Source of the DNA: Diphasiastrum complanatum
Lineage: Eukaryota > Streptophyta > Lycopodiopsida > Lycopodiales > Lycopodiaceae
NCBI GenBank assembly: GCA_029204225.1
Contig: CM055115.1
Coordinates: forward strand, 9,693,849-9,757,848
Length of the DNA stretch: 64,000 bases
Direction: 5' to 3'
Position 1 is the first letter of the stretch. Each line of letters starts with the position of its first letter. Made by a program: the position numbers and the translations under genes. This document shows positions 43,671 through 55,450 of this stretch, piece by piece. The notes under the pieces are model-generated. The model worked only from the letters and a program-made list of their open reading frames with translations. It had not been told where the DNA came from and made no database searches.

Positions 43671-46661
43671 ATGGCTTCCATCAACAACATCCATTCTAAG
43701 ATGTGGATAGTTCTAGAGGCAGGCGGGTCAAATTTCTTGGCCTGGAAAGCAAAGGCTTCCCTCATCTTGAGAGGAGAGCTCTATGGCCCTGGTGGATGGC
43801 ACCAAGGAAATGCCTGCCAGTACAGACAAAGAACTTCGAGAGTGGAAAGAAAGAAATAACAAAGATATAGCTATCATATCTTCTTCCATCGACGATAGCA
43901 TCACCCTTGACCTTGCTACCATCTCTAACGCAAGAGAGATGTGGGATGCACTCATTAAAAGATTTCAGACCAAGTCACACAATTAGATCATGCATCTAGA
44001 AGATCAGCTTACCTATCTAAGATGGGATGGCAAAGATCGCACTAGCTTCATCAGAAAGATGAAGAACTTGTTCCTATCTCTACACAATGCTGGAACAGAA
44101 CATGCGGTCTCACAAGAAAAGTAGCTCATGTACCTCCTACGCTCACTACCAGGATCATTCTAGACTACCCGGACCTTACTGGCCAAAGATCCTGACATGA
44201 CCTTCGAAAAGACTATCATTGACATCAAAGAAGAGGTGGAGGCTCAACAACACTATGACAACAAGAACGAATCTGATCAGGCTCTCTATAACAACAGAGA
44301 TCAGCCAAAAAAGAAGCCTCAACCTAAGAGGGAGTCAACCCAAAGGGGAGATCAGAACCAGCAGAGAGATGGAGATCAAGAAGAAAGATCGAAAGGTAGG
44401 AGCAAGAACAAGCAACAAGGCAGTGAGAAGAAAACCTGCGTCAGATGCAGACGTGGCGGCGACATTGTAGATAAATGTTGGCTGAATCCGAAGATTGAGT
44501 GTGTACATTGTCACAAGAAGGGTTATGATGCCATGGATTGTTATCAGAATCCAAGAAACAAGAAGGCAGAAGGAAGAAAGGAGAGCTCCAACAACTCATT
44601 ATATGTGGAGGAGCCATAATCCTGAAATATGGGTGAAGAACGAGCCAACAACAATCCGTCTGTCTACTTGTGTACAAATGTTTGTGCTACATCTCAAGCC
44701 GATGTTCAAGACGTCGTTCTTGACTCAAGCGCTAAGTCACATTTTGTGACAACGAGACACATGTAGCTGACTTTCTGCAAACAGACTCTTCCAGATACCT
44801 CATTCTGGGAGATGGATCGCGACACGAAGTGAGCAGAATTGGAGTGCTATCGTTGAACACCAATGGCAGAGACAGAAGGCTAGACAATGTCTTGTACGTG
44901 CCTACATTACAGAGGATCTAGTATTTGCTGCAAGGATAGCATATGTAGGCATGTGTGTGACATTCATAGATGAGGCATGCAATGTGGTTGATGCCAACAC
45001 TAGTACCCTCGTCACACAAGACAGACGGAAAGGCAACCTGTATCATCTGAAGGTACGCCTACCTAAAGAGCAAGCTCATCAAATCCATGAGCCTATGGAC
45101 ATTCTATGTCATAGGAGACCATGTCATATGAACACGTTAGCCTTGTATAAAACTAGCCAACATGACGCATTCACCAGTGTTTGCATCAAAGATGCAACTA
45201 GTGAAACATCCTGCGATGCATGCCAAAAAGGCAAGATGTCCCATACACCCTTTTCAAAGGACTCCTTTAGAACAACAGAACTCCTGGAGTTGATACATTT
45301 GGACATCTGCGGACCCTTTGATGTGGTTTCTGTAGGAGGCTCATGGTACTACATCACCTTCATTGATGATTTCAGTAAGTTTGATGTTGTCTACTTCATC
45401 CACGACAATCAAAAGCTCTTGAGAAATTTACAGAATATGTGAATTGGGCTGAGAAGTGGACAGAAAAGAAAGTCAAGCAGATATGAATAGACAAAGGTGG
45501 AGAATACATCTCCAACCAATTTGCTGATTTCGGTAGCACTTGCGACATCCTTCACATGAAGACTGCAGCATATACACTGCAACACAATGGTGTTGCTGAG
45601 AGGAAGAACATGACTCTCATGGAAGCAACAAGATGCATGATGGCCTAATCAAGGGCATCAAGATCTTTATGGGCTGAAGCAGTAGCTACGGTCACCGACC
45701 TGCAGAACAGGACAGGCAAATCAAACATTCCTCACACTACTCCACATGAGATGTGGTGGGGCAAAAAGCCAAATCTGGCTCATGTACGTATCTTCGGATG
45801 TGTAGCATATGCACACATTCCAGACATGAAGAGAAAGAAACTGGATGAGAAGGTGGAGCAAGGATTCCTACTAGGCTATGATGTACATTCATCATACTAT
45901 ACAAGATCTACATGTCGGAGAGCAACGAAGTAAAGATTGTCAGAGACGTCAAGTTTGACGAAGGAAGAACGATGGTTGACAAAGATCCAGTCAGCTAGCA
46001 GATTCACAACAAGCAGTATTACGACCTGCCCACACCGACAGAGGGAACAGACCTTGAACATCTAGGTCAAGATGTTCAAACTATGAATGAACTGAGTGAC
46101 AATTCAAACAATGAGCAGCAAGACCTGCAGCCTGTACCCAAAACACCTACAACGTACAATGGTTCTGTTGTCAATATGAAGAAAAAAGACAAAGCAGTCG
46201 TTGATCCTGCACCATCTCCAAGGAGATCTAGTAGAGAAAGAAGACAACCTGTCAGGTACATACCAGACAGCTCAGCTTCTGTATCAGAAGAGTTTTGTGG
46301 ATTCAGAAGTGAACCACAGACCTATCAAGAAGATGTTTAATGTCCAAAAAAAGACAAATGGATAAAGGCCATGGAACACGAGATGTACTCCATGAAGGAG
46401 AACAAAGTCTAGACTCTTGAACGAGTGTCAATAAACAGGAAAACTGTCAAGTGCAAGTGGGTCTACAATGTAAAGATCGTATATAGTGAAGTAATCATTA
46501 TTGGTGTCTATGATGACGACACACTAATTCTGTCAAAGAGCGACACATTGATTGCATAGGTGAAAGAGGATATTTCAAGGCACTTTGAAATATCATACCC
46601 AGGAGAAGAAAAATGCTACATGGGCTTGCAGATTGATAGAGATCTTGAGGGTGGAAGATTG
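43671..46661 (+). pseudogene. Old Copia Gag-Pol remnant, first part
   Basis: Gag starts at MASINNIHSKMWIVLEAGGSNFLAWKAKA and continues, after a frameshift, through a UBN2-like segment (NAREMWDALIKRFQ). A CCHC-type zone (CVRCRRGGDIVDKC and CVHCHKKGYDAMDC) follows near 44,430-44,560. Protease is decayed near 44,700. Integrase shows the zinc-site Cys pair CDACQKGK, LIHLDICGPF, YYITFIDDFS (44,951-45,442), then broken frames with GVAERKN-like and IFGCVAYAHIP text. The linker lies at 46,083-46,340. RT is reduced to VKCKWVYNVKI fused to YSEVIIIGVYDDD by an internal deletion, ending GGRLY at 46,661. The right end is split by a solo LTR. Non-functional. The part 45,820-46,560 is the inverted counterpart of 21,093-26,418. 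Confidence 0.88.
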
Positions 46662-46666
46662 TATCT

Positions 46667-47920
46667 TGTCGTGCTATACCAACAAGGTTAATATAGATTT
46701 TGTAGTGAATAGTATCGTTCCCACAGAGGACATCGTTAGAAAGTTATGTTTTTGGTACAATTTATGACAAGAGGTTTTGAGTGTTATTCTTGTTGTCGAT
46801 AGACATTAAAAAGTAACCAATATTACTTATGTTTGGGATGGGTAATGTTAATAAATTCAAAACAACAATCTGGCCTCTATCGAGTTGAAGGAAGCACGTT
46901 GATGTTATCAGAGCAGTACAACAGTACTACACTCTGGTTGATTAAGGTGTCAACAGAGAATCGAGAATTGTTCAATGTATTTGCAACTGTGAAGACAATT
47001 CATTAATCGCGTTCGTGAACTATTTGTTTCTAAACAGAAGTCCTCAACAACTAAAGCCCAACTTAATGATTAAAGAACACGAAGAGTTTTAGAACACGTT
47101 AGAAACTTATGTCAATGCCAATCAGGAAAACAGATCAAAGACTCAATTCTTCAGACAGGGACTGTCATCTCATATGTATACATACAGCTTTATTCAATTA
47201 TCATGCTACACTGTACCAAAGATAGTCGTTATTTGAGTGCCGAAAAGAAAGTGTTCGCGACAGACGAATAAGATGGTTTTAATACAGTTCTTTAGAGCAT
47301 GCTTTACGAAAATATAGCAAACGACTGTAATGCACTAGAGCGTCTGTCTGATCATAGAGTAATTCATGAAATGCATTAGAGATTGTTAGCAGACTCAAGA
47401 TCACTCACACTCAATAGTGTGAAGAACAGAGGTAAGAGAGAATAACTCACAAAACTCTATTCACTTCTTCAATCTCATATGTAAGCATAAATTCTTCTCT
47501 CTCGATGATCGAGATTGAAGTGTGAGTTCTATATATGTTCTACGGGACGAACAAACACACCTCTTAAACAATAGGTGCGTCGCTTCCACGAAAGGGTCTA
47601 GTTAACAATTAGACTGAAAATACGTTCAACTATACCATAGGAGGTATACTTAACTATGAGTTAAAGTTACTCTAGTTTAACATGTCTTTTCGTATCTAGT
47701 CATTTCGTATGAATGACCTAGTAAAGGTTATCCAAGGCAATGTCTTTTTCTTTTAAAGGTCTTGCCCTTAATTACAAGGCAACTACTTAGGAGATATATT
47801 CCCGAAAAATGACTTAGGCCTCTTCATGATTTATACTTAACCAGCTCATATCTTCATTTTCGAGTATATCATGCCATATTTATGTTGATATTCAATATTT
47901 AACATTTTTGTGGCATCACA
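46667..47920. mobile_element. Solo LTR, 1,254 bp, inserted in Copia pol
   Basis: It begins TGTCGTGC, ends GGCATCACA and is flanked by the 5-bp duplication TATCT (46,662-46,666 and 47,921-47,925). Removing it restores a continuous pol frame across the site, which confirms the boundaries. There is no internal coding region or second LTR. It contains a CTATATATG near 47,530 that could be a TATA element. The family is not identified, and its sequence does not match the other LTRs here. Confidence 0.85.
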
Positions 47921-48580
47921 TATCTACACCAATCAAGATACATTCAAAAAATCCTTTATGATTTTCAGATGGCTTATTGCAAGGGAGTAAATACTCCAAT
48001 GATTTCTAGCACAATACTAACAAATGAAGACTGTCCCAGAGATGATGCAAAACGAGAAGCAATGCAACATAAGCTTTAAAGAAGGCTTATTGGTTCTTTG
48101 ATGTACTTGGCAGACAATATGCGGCCAGACATTGCTTATGCAGTGTTCAGATTGAGCCAGTTCAACATAAATCCAGGACCCATACACTGGAAAATTGCCA
48201 AGATGATCCTGCAATTGCTATTGTGGTGATGCGGGATTTCAGATGAAGTCCTATAGTGATGCGAGCTGGGCATCAATCAAAGGTGACTCCAAGAGCGTCT
48301 TAGGAGCTACACCATCGCAGCAGACCATCGTAGTAGATGCAGCTATCATTTGGATCAGCATGAAACAGACAATAACCGTCCAACCTTCTTGTGAGGCAGA
48401 GTATGTTGTTGCAGCCAAGATGGCTAATGAGTTGACATGGCTCAAACAGTTCCTAGATGGACTAAGAAAGAGCACCAATGAACCACTGACGTTATACATG
48501 GACAACACTTCTACTATACATTTGACAAAGGATCCTGTGTCTACAAATTACTGTCACTATGAACAAAAGGTCGAAAATAA
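47921..48580 (+). pseudogene. Old Copia remnant, second part (end of RT and RNase H)
   Basis: It continues the frame split by the solo LTR: a YIQKIL-like phrase, then GSLMYLADNMRPDIAYAV, and RNase H with YSDASWASIKGD, GATPSQQT and PSCEAEYVVAAK (48,243-48,596). Single frameshifts interrupt it. The final HAKTKHI-type region is replaced by unrelated sequence at about 48,575, where the composite unit begins. Confidence 0.85.
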
Positions 48581-49434
48581 AACACAATCATTGTAAAGAA
48601 TCACAGACTCAACTATAGATCTTGGTCTCCTTGCCATTGCTATTGGGCGCCAAAAATCTCTTTGATATGATACTCAATTCAATTGTTCGTCTCACATTTA
48701 ATCTCATGAGAATGCCATAGTAGTCATAGTTACTATGCATACTATATCTCTAGTTACTGTGCATACTATATTTCTATAACTGTAACTAGTCTAATTAACA
48801 AATTTCATTATACTAACCAACATACTTAAATAAATTTAACTTGGAGTATTGTCGTCGGGCAGATTCGGGCAGGAAGAGCGACCCAATGGGATACGTCCAT
48901 GCTGCCCGACACAAATTTCAAAGTTTGGTGTAATATATTTTTATTTTTCAGTTTATTTGAGCTACGTTGTGTAGATTTGAGATTTGTGCATTTTGATTGG
49001 GCCGGGTGGTGGTAGAAACTAGAGAAAAATAAATAAAAGTATCTTTACAAAGGGTCTTTTTTTATTTTGAAATTCCTCAATGCATCCTTTTATTTAGTAT
49101 CAATAATTGATGTTTTGATATTGATTGGATTGCAAATTTTGCCTGGTGATTACACAAGCTACCATGTGTACAAATTCATGCAGGAGTTAATCTTTAGCAT
49201 CCTTGGTATTACCATATGTTGTACATCCACAGGGGCACTACAGCACTAATGATGTACGTATAGAGAGCTATAGAGAGCAAAGAAGAGAGATTTGATAATG
49301 TCCCAAATGCATAAATTACACTATATAGATAGAAATAGATTCATGATGAAAGACATTTGTACAATTGTACTAAAGCCCAACTTGTGGCTTTCTTTTATTG
49401 AATAAATTCATGAATTTATAGATGTTCTTCTGCA

Positions 49435-49830
49435 ATGTCAATTGTCGATGGAAGATCTTTGCAACTTGTGATCAGCTCTTGTCTTTTTCTTACGTGTAAG
49501 AAAATCAACGTGCTAATGTATACATTCATTGCATATAGTTTTATCTGCAATGATAATAGTGCTAGATCCATGCTTGTAGAGGTAAAGCCACCAAAGGGAT
49601 TTTTGTTTGAAGCTTGCAATATCACAATCTATCTCCAGAATAGGAGTCCTACCGTTGCGATACCAAAGTTAAAACTAGAATAAGCAATCACCAACAGGAA
49701 GCCAAAAATGAGTCACTTGAGGATTTTTGGACAAAAGCCTTCGCTCACATTCCAAAGGAGAAAAGAGGTAAACCTGATGTAAAAGTATTAGAGTGCATCT
49801 TCTTAGGTAATTACTAACACTACATAATGA
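49435..49830 (+). pseudogene. Copia integrase remnant (copy 3)
   Basis: The plus-strand 82-codon frame has ARSMLVEVKPPKG and EACNITIYLQNRSPT, followed by decayed AFAHIPKEKRGKPDVK and CIFLG text. It is the counterpart of 11,800-12,190 and carries no catalytic triad. Confidence 0.78.
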
Positions 49831-51611
49831 GTATTGAGACTTGCCCTCTTGGAATTACAATATGTTTTAAATCTTGTGAAGTGGTTGAGCCTAAAAAAAT
49901 TTGAATTCCCAACTTAGATTATCGTCCTATTGACTAGACATTCATACTCATTTGTTGGTCAACTAGACTACGTCACTATGTTTGATTTATTCATTGGCCC
50001 AAATGCGAGCTGAAACATTGGACTCACTTAACTCATCTTCTCTCTCTAAAAGTTTATCTAAAATTTGCATGTTTGACTGAAATCTCCATAATATATAATC
50101 TTGTGTTTTTTTAGGAGGACAAGTCTAATTGAGAAAGTTGAAATTGAAAAATGTCATTTATTTACCTACATCTGGAACTAGTTCGAAGTAACATGTTGAA
50201 AACATGTCATCGCTTAATCATTATTCTATCTTTATAAAGTTTCTATATACATCATCACTTTGATCTAATATCCATTTATGTGATTTCCATTTCATCAAGC
50301 GTGAGCCCATTCAAATTTGACGACTCCTCATCATCAATCTATATCAAGTGTAATTCAACCATTAAAAAACTCATATCTAGTGACATGTAACCCATCTGAT
50401 CACCAAGAATTTTGAAGTCACTTTCAAATATCATATCCAATTAGCAATCGCCAATTTTGCATCTTAGATACTCGTAACTATGATCAAAATATAACGTGGC
50501 ATCCATTTTGATAATATCCATACAATCATTTACACGTACAACAAATGTGATTCACATAATTGAGATTTGAATCTATCAAGATTGAATAATGACGTAGTAA
50601 GAAAGAGGTGACTTAAAGAGTTGTCTGATTGAAGAGGGGCAATTTTTGTGTCCAAAAAAGTTGAAATAGTTGAGCTTGGTATGTGGTATTTTTTCACAAG
50701 TAGTTTGCTATACCTAATTATGATTGGTCCATATTTTATGATTCGTTGTTCTACACGTTGTTTCTTCATTCTACCATTTATCCTACAAGGTTTTTTTACT
50801 TTTTCCCATTGTTATGAGAATTTTAGGGGCAAAGCACCTCCTTTTGGGATTCTAGTTTGATATGTTTGTTAGACTTGTGAGCTAAATGACAAAAAGCATA
50901 AGTGAACATCATCCGAAGCATTAGGCATACCAACATTATTCTCTTCTTAGAGACAAGCTAGTCGATTTTTTGAGCTTTCTTGAAACAATTTCTATTTAAA
51001 AACACTTTACAATGTTGCCTTGGTCATGAAAGCTATTATAATCAACACGTATGGTCCTAGTCGACTTTTAAAATTCAATGCTTTTGATCGGAAAATTCTA
51101 CTACGAAATTGTAGACACATATTTTCTAGGCTTTTTTTTTTGTCTTAATCATTACTAATTTTTGCTAGTCAAGTAAATTTTTTATTGTCTCTTTGGTGAA
51201 GAAATGAGAGTTTACACTGTCACTCTTATTAGGGAGCTTTGAGCCCTCCACTTTTTTGGCAAAGTTTGGGTGGATGGACTTAATCATAACCAAGCTTGGT
51301 GGGTCATTGAAGTTTTTTGAGCGCTACAACTTTGTACTTTTACTTTAGAGCCTAGAGTAGAACTTGTAAAAGACGTTATAACAAATGTGTAACAATTGAT
51401 ACATATCAAATAAAACCCAGGCTAGCACAACCAAAGTTAAATATGGACCTCTAAAAAAGTGAGATCCCTACCTACCTACATGCTATCCAAAGTGAACATG
51501 AATTATTTGCGTATGGATGAGCAAAGGCAAAAGTGCAGACAGAGGTCTGAGTGAAACGAAGAGTGGGCTGAACCGGAAGCACATGCGCATGTTATCCCTA
51601 CACAGGCGGAA

Positions 51612-52290
51612 GTGAGAGGTGATCGCTGCTCGGTTGCCCGCCTCACGCATTCCCCTCTACAGCATCCCATGATCACAGACCCTTCCCTCCGGAGGATCGC
51701 GTTCAGCGACTACCGCCTTGGAGTGGACACGCCCAGAATGAGTGCGATATCCGACACAGTGACCACGTTAGATTACCCATTCACACTGTCCTGTCCCCAC
51801 TTGGGCTACAGATGGCCGCTACACCACCCGACAATAGTATGCTGCTGAATCTCAGCTTATGCACACATGGTGTAGCCTATCTGCATGCACTTATGGGTCT
51901 ACGTATGCCACGCGTCTGCTTCTGCTTCATAACAAGCACCCGGATATGGTGCAACGGCCTGATCACACTAGTAAAGCCAGAAATGATTTTGTAGCATCAT
52001 ACCTCTGACCGAAAACTCAACAGTACTTGCGTATGTTGGCAGCCACAAAATGGTCTAACACAGACCTGTGGTAGCATCACAATCAGCGATCCAGAAGCCC
52101 ACAAAACTCTGAAGATTCAGACCTCTGAAGGGCGCTACTACAGCGATGTACAGGAGGGCGAACTTTAGAACTTCTCTTCAGTAATTTTAGCCCAAGAATG
52201 TGCTGAATTGGCGTCTCTTAAAAGCGACATGGAGCAGAAAAGCAGATTCAATAGCTCATGAGCGAGTGGGTTGTGTGCAGTCATAAGTAG
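51612..52290. other. GC-richer part of the composite unit, unassigned
   Basis: Plus-strand frames 51,612-51,848 and 51,812-51,994 overlap and are conserved in the other copies (near 9,620, 2,000 and 37,000), but only as DNA; they show no recognisable domain. The seam between the two halves at about 51,805 is where the solo LTR entered copy 1. Confidence 0.4.
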
Positions 52291-52479
52291 CACATGCCCT
52301 GTTGGTTAGCACTGGATAGCAGATTAACCATCTATGACAGACAGCCTCCATTTTGAACTTAGTTTGTACAAAAATTGGCTAGACGCTGCTTGTTGGCAGG
52401 TCGATGATGGGTTTCATTGAGAAGCATGGACAACAAAAATCTATGCATTTTTTTCTCCACAGGGTATAGTGAGCAAAAT

Positions 52480-52990
52480 GCTCCCAAGAGGTTGTGGCTT
52501 TCTAGTAGAACCAATGAGAATTTCAATGTGAAAAATTGGTCATGTTAAAAGGAAATATAGTTTCAAGAGAGAACCCAAATGTAGCACATATAGTGCAAGC
52601 TTTTGTGTGGGACAACCAACAAATTTGTAGTGTATCAACCTAAGTTTATTATGTTGAATTAAACAATAGAAGACGATGAAGTCATTCTTCTTTTTGACAC
52701 AAGTGTCCCTCACAACATTTTATCAAATTCTTATTGATCGAAAAAAGCTTTAGTTACAAACCATTGATTCTGGTTATAAGTTTGTAGTTCAATTTGGTGG
52801 TGGCATAAGAGAGGAGGCTTCTACCTAGTGCTATGAAAGTCGTTCACATATCCATGAGACAATATTCAAAAGAAGATCATAGCCAATACCAAAGCAGAGT
52901 TAGCTACGACTGAGACCGCCGCCGCCATTTTAGCCAGATAGTTACATGAGTACTTGAAAAAAGAGGCAGCTTGCAGACCGTCTAGACCTC
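52480..52990 (+). pseudogene. Ty3/Gypsy gag-protease remnant (copy 3)
   Basis: Plus-strand reading gives KIGHVKRKYSFKREPKCST (zinc-knuckle end) and, after stops, EVILLFDTSVPHNILSN, a decayed retropepsin motif. Counterpart of 880-1,440. Short but consistent in order with Gypsy gag-protease. Confidence 0.55.
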
Positions 52991-53020
52991 AGAGTTCCCA
53001 TAACCCTCTACATGCCTATC

Positions 53021-53271
53021 CTGTACACAAAAAAGAGATTATGTCAGATGTCCTATTCTATAAGAACTTTGATGCCTACAGTCTTTATCTACCTTAGTTG
53101 AGTTTCTCATTGATGACCAACCTCTTGAGTTGCGGCCATCCACTAGCCCACAAATCAAACTCACAGGGCCAGGACTACAAAGATGCCTATGAGAGTTTAT
53201 GTAGGTTTTCAATTATTGTTGCGCACTAGCAAAGATTATACGTATACTTCTTGCTTGACCACATTAAATCA
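53021..53271. other. Unassigned spacer
   Basis: Sequence beyond the end of the composite unit with no recognisable coding or repeat feature. Confidence 0.4.
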
Positions 53272-53645
53272 TTATACCAACCAATGAATTTGGATCCACT
53301 TTGATCCTAGTATTCGGTTGACTAACAACAAGAGATTTGAACTTTTCAAACGTTCCAAACACCATGCTATCCAAGGACAAGAGATCCAAGTGTAGCTAGA
53401 ACGATCATCTAAGAAAGTGGCATATATCTTTGCACCTTGAGAGAAACAATGGACATCCATTTGACAAACTTCAAAGGGAGTGAAATATCGCTTTACAATA
53501 AGAGACAATGAGAGAAAAACGAGGATTGTTAATACTTTTTTAGCTCTCTTTTCTGATGATAAATTGTTTTCTAGTAAATGATGAGTGAACATATCTCACA
53601 TTTTCATACATTGTTATAGCTATGGTAGGATCACAAAATGTATAC
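53272..53645 (-). pseudogene. Copia integrase fragment fused to Gypsy RT debris
   Basis: The minus-strand 106-codon frame carries TPFEVCQMDVHCFSQGAK then IYATFLDDRSSYTW, a Copia integrase core start with the first catalytic Asp (QMDV). Its upstream part, 53,520-53,645, matches the Gypsy RT remnant at 36,260-36,500, minus 78 bp. This is a junction of two superfamilies produced by rearrangement. Confidence 0.6.
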
Positions 53646-53756
53646 TAAGAGAATTACAACCACCTGAATTGTATGAATAGAAGCAATCTAAGCTAAGAGC
53701 ATGAAATACAAATCGGCTTCTAGGATTCACGATCTTGGAGAGACTAGCTTGTGACA
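53646..53756 (+). repeat. LTR end fragment
   Basis: A short piece ending GCTTGTGACA, followed after two bases by a perfect primer-binding site. The upstream LTR is not visible, having been cut at about 53,645. Confidence 0.5.
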
Positions 53757-53758
53757 AT

Positions 53759-53771
53759 TGGTATCAGAGCC
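53759..53771 (+). other. Primer-binding site
   Basis: TGGTATCAGAGCC, complement of initiator-Met tRNA, on the plus strand. Confidence 0.8.
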
Positions 53772-54512
53772 TCGTTCTAGAGAGAGAAAACATCGTTCTA
53801 GAGAGACAAAGTATAGAAATTGTCAGATTTTGCTTGTTTTTGAAGGATTTTGGAGGGAGAAAACGTGGGAGATAGATTGAAGAAGTAAGGTGAGCCTCCA
53901 TCGCTGCTGTTCCAGCATACAAGGAGCCACAAAAATCTATTTTTAGAGAGAAAAATTGGGTAAATTTTTTCAGATGCTCCATCGCCCTCCTATACCAGTT
54001 TTCCAGCGCTGAAAGGGAGGGAAAAAGTTTCAAACTTGAAGAGTTTTGGGGGCACCAATTTCCTACTGATCTAATGCACCTTTTCCAGCTATTCCAGCGC
54101 TGTTTGGAAGATCTATTAGCATCCAAAAAACATGGGAATTGAAGCACTATTCTAGCACTGATCTAGCGCCCTCCTACAACCTATCTTATCGCTGGAAAGA
54201 GAGGAAAAGACCGTACTACTTGAATACATGTGGGGTGGTTCGTTTCTACAACTCCAGTTAACTTGTTTCAGACCTGTTTCTAGCAGCGGAATTGAGGCAT
54301 GCTTTTTGTAATTAGAACGGTGGCCAGAAAGAAGTTTTTTTTTAAAGCCTGACCAGCGTTGATCTGAGGACACATCAATACTCCAATTTGTGGGGAACTG
54401 GAGCGCTGCTCTAGCACCGATTTAGCACCCATTTCTGACTGCTCCAGCGCTGATTTCACAATCTACAAACATTCAAAAAATTGTAGAAGCAGTTGTCTAG
54501 AGCTGTTCTGAA
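53772..54512 (+). other. Retroelement leader with repeated CCAGCGCTG
   Basis: No coding frame. TTCCAGCGCTG or CTCCAGCGCTG recurs near 54,002, 54,093 and 54,444, with related AGCGCT or CTAGCGCC near 54,165 and 54,402, inside diverged repeats that also share CGCCCTCCTA and GGAAAGAGAGG phrases. It runs straight into Gypsy RNase H sequence, so gag, protease and most of RT have been lost. Confidence 0.5.
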
Positions 54513-54515
54513 GCT

Positions 54516-54882
54516 ACTTGAAGGAGTATGTGGCCACGGCTCCAGTTCTCAAGATTGTGGATACCCAGAAACCTTTTGACCTAAAGACGGATGCAAGTGG
54601 CATTGCCGTAGGTGCAGTGTTGAGCCAAGAGGGTAGGCCAGTAGCCTTTGAGAGTAAGAAGTTGACACCAGCAAAACAGAGATATCGCATACAGCTCTTG
54701 CTCATGTGTAGGATATCTCTATTGAGCTGGTGTCAACTTCTTACTCTCAAAGGCTATTGGTATACCCTCTTGGCTCAACACTGCACCTACGGCAATGCCT
54801 CTTGCATCCGTCTCTAGGTCAAAAGGTTTCTGGGTATCCACAATCTTGAGAACTGGAGCCGTGGCCACAGACTCCTTCAAGT
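54516..54882. repeat. Inverted repeat, two 157-bp arms with a 53-bp loop
   Basis: 54,516-54,672 and 54,726-54,882 are reverse complements with a few mismatches. Both arms are the same Gypsy RT/RNase H segment (the [13 protein letters not shown] to ESKKLTPA region). A transcript through it would fold into a long hairpin. Confidence 0.9.
54518..54690 (+). pseudogene. Ty3/Gypsy RNase H start, plus-strand arm
   Basis: Reads [20 protein letters not shown] then [20 protein letters not shown], the standard junction of Gypsy RT with RNase H, including the first RNase H Asp. Nothing further of RNase H follows; the frame runs into the hairpin loop. Confidence 0.85.
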
Positions 54883-55225
54883 TCTCAAAACGTTGCTGAG
54901 CTTCAACATCCCATCGAACCATAGTGTTGTTTTTGCTTAACCAGTCTGTTAAAGGAGCAGCTATCTAGGAATAATTCCTAACAAACCGCCGGTAGAACTT
55001 ACAAAAGCCTAAGAAAGACTGTAATTGGCGTATATTGGCAGGCCTCGACCACTTCTTAACCATAGCCACCTTGGCTGGGTCAATTGAAATACCCTCAGGT
55101 GTCACTACGTGACCCAAATAGTCGACAGTCTTACACAACTCTGTCTTCTGAGAATTGGCATACAAGACAGAAGCTTGTAACTTGCCCAAAACGGTCTTGA
55201 GATGATCAGTCGAGGAGATTACAAC
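54719..55225 (-). pseudogene. Ty3/Gypsy RT end and RNase H start, minus-strand arm
   Basis: From right to left: LYANSQKTELCKTVDYLGHV, VTPEGISIDPAKVAM, RQLQSFLGFCKFYRRFVRNY (RT thumb/connection), a stop, then MVRWDVEAQQRFENLKE and the [20 protein letters not shown] start of RNase H. It is better preserved and longer than the other arm. The catalytic YVDD/YLDD region is not present. Confidence 0.88.
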
Positions 55226-55450
55226 TCTAGAGCAAATGGGTGATGTCAAGGACCATGCCATGAGGCAATTCACCGAACTAAGCATGGACCCAAGCAACAA
55301 CTTCTCTCTAGAATTGAAACATCACTCCGTGCTGATCTCGCATCAGATTGGCCTTGATGGAACCAGCCTTTCTGACTTGAGTGCGATTCCATTACAAAAC
55401 TCGCACATTGAAATATAATTCTTGTTGAGGAAGAATGTAAATCCAGATGT
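55226..55450 (+). other. Unassigned fragment next to the Gypsy piece
   Basis: A plus-strand frame of 60 codons (55,236-55,418, MGDVKDHAMRQFTELSMD and on) has no recognised match. It sits between Gypsy and Copia remnants and may be part of a gag. Confidence 0.25.

Larger units (their letters stand above)
48585..53020 (-). repeat. Composite repeat unit, copy 3, inverted
   Basis: Inverted relative to copy 1: 48,590-51,800 matches 9,471-13,042, and 51,810-53,020 matches 867-2,085. It lacks the solo LTR, element A and the 358-bp insertion, so it serves as the empty-site reference for all three. It retains about 107 bp near 50,410-50,515 that copy 1 lacks. Confidence 0.88.
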
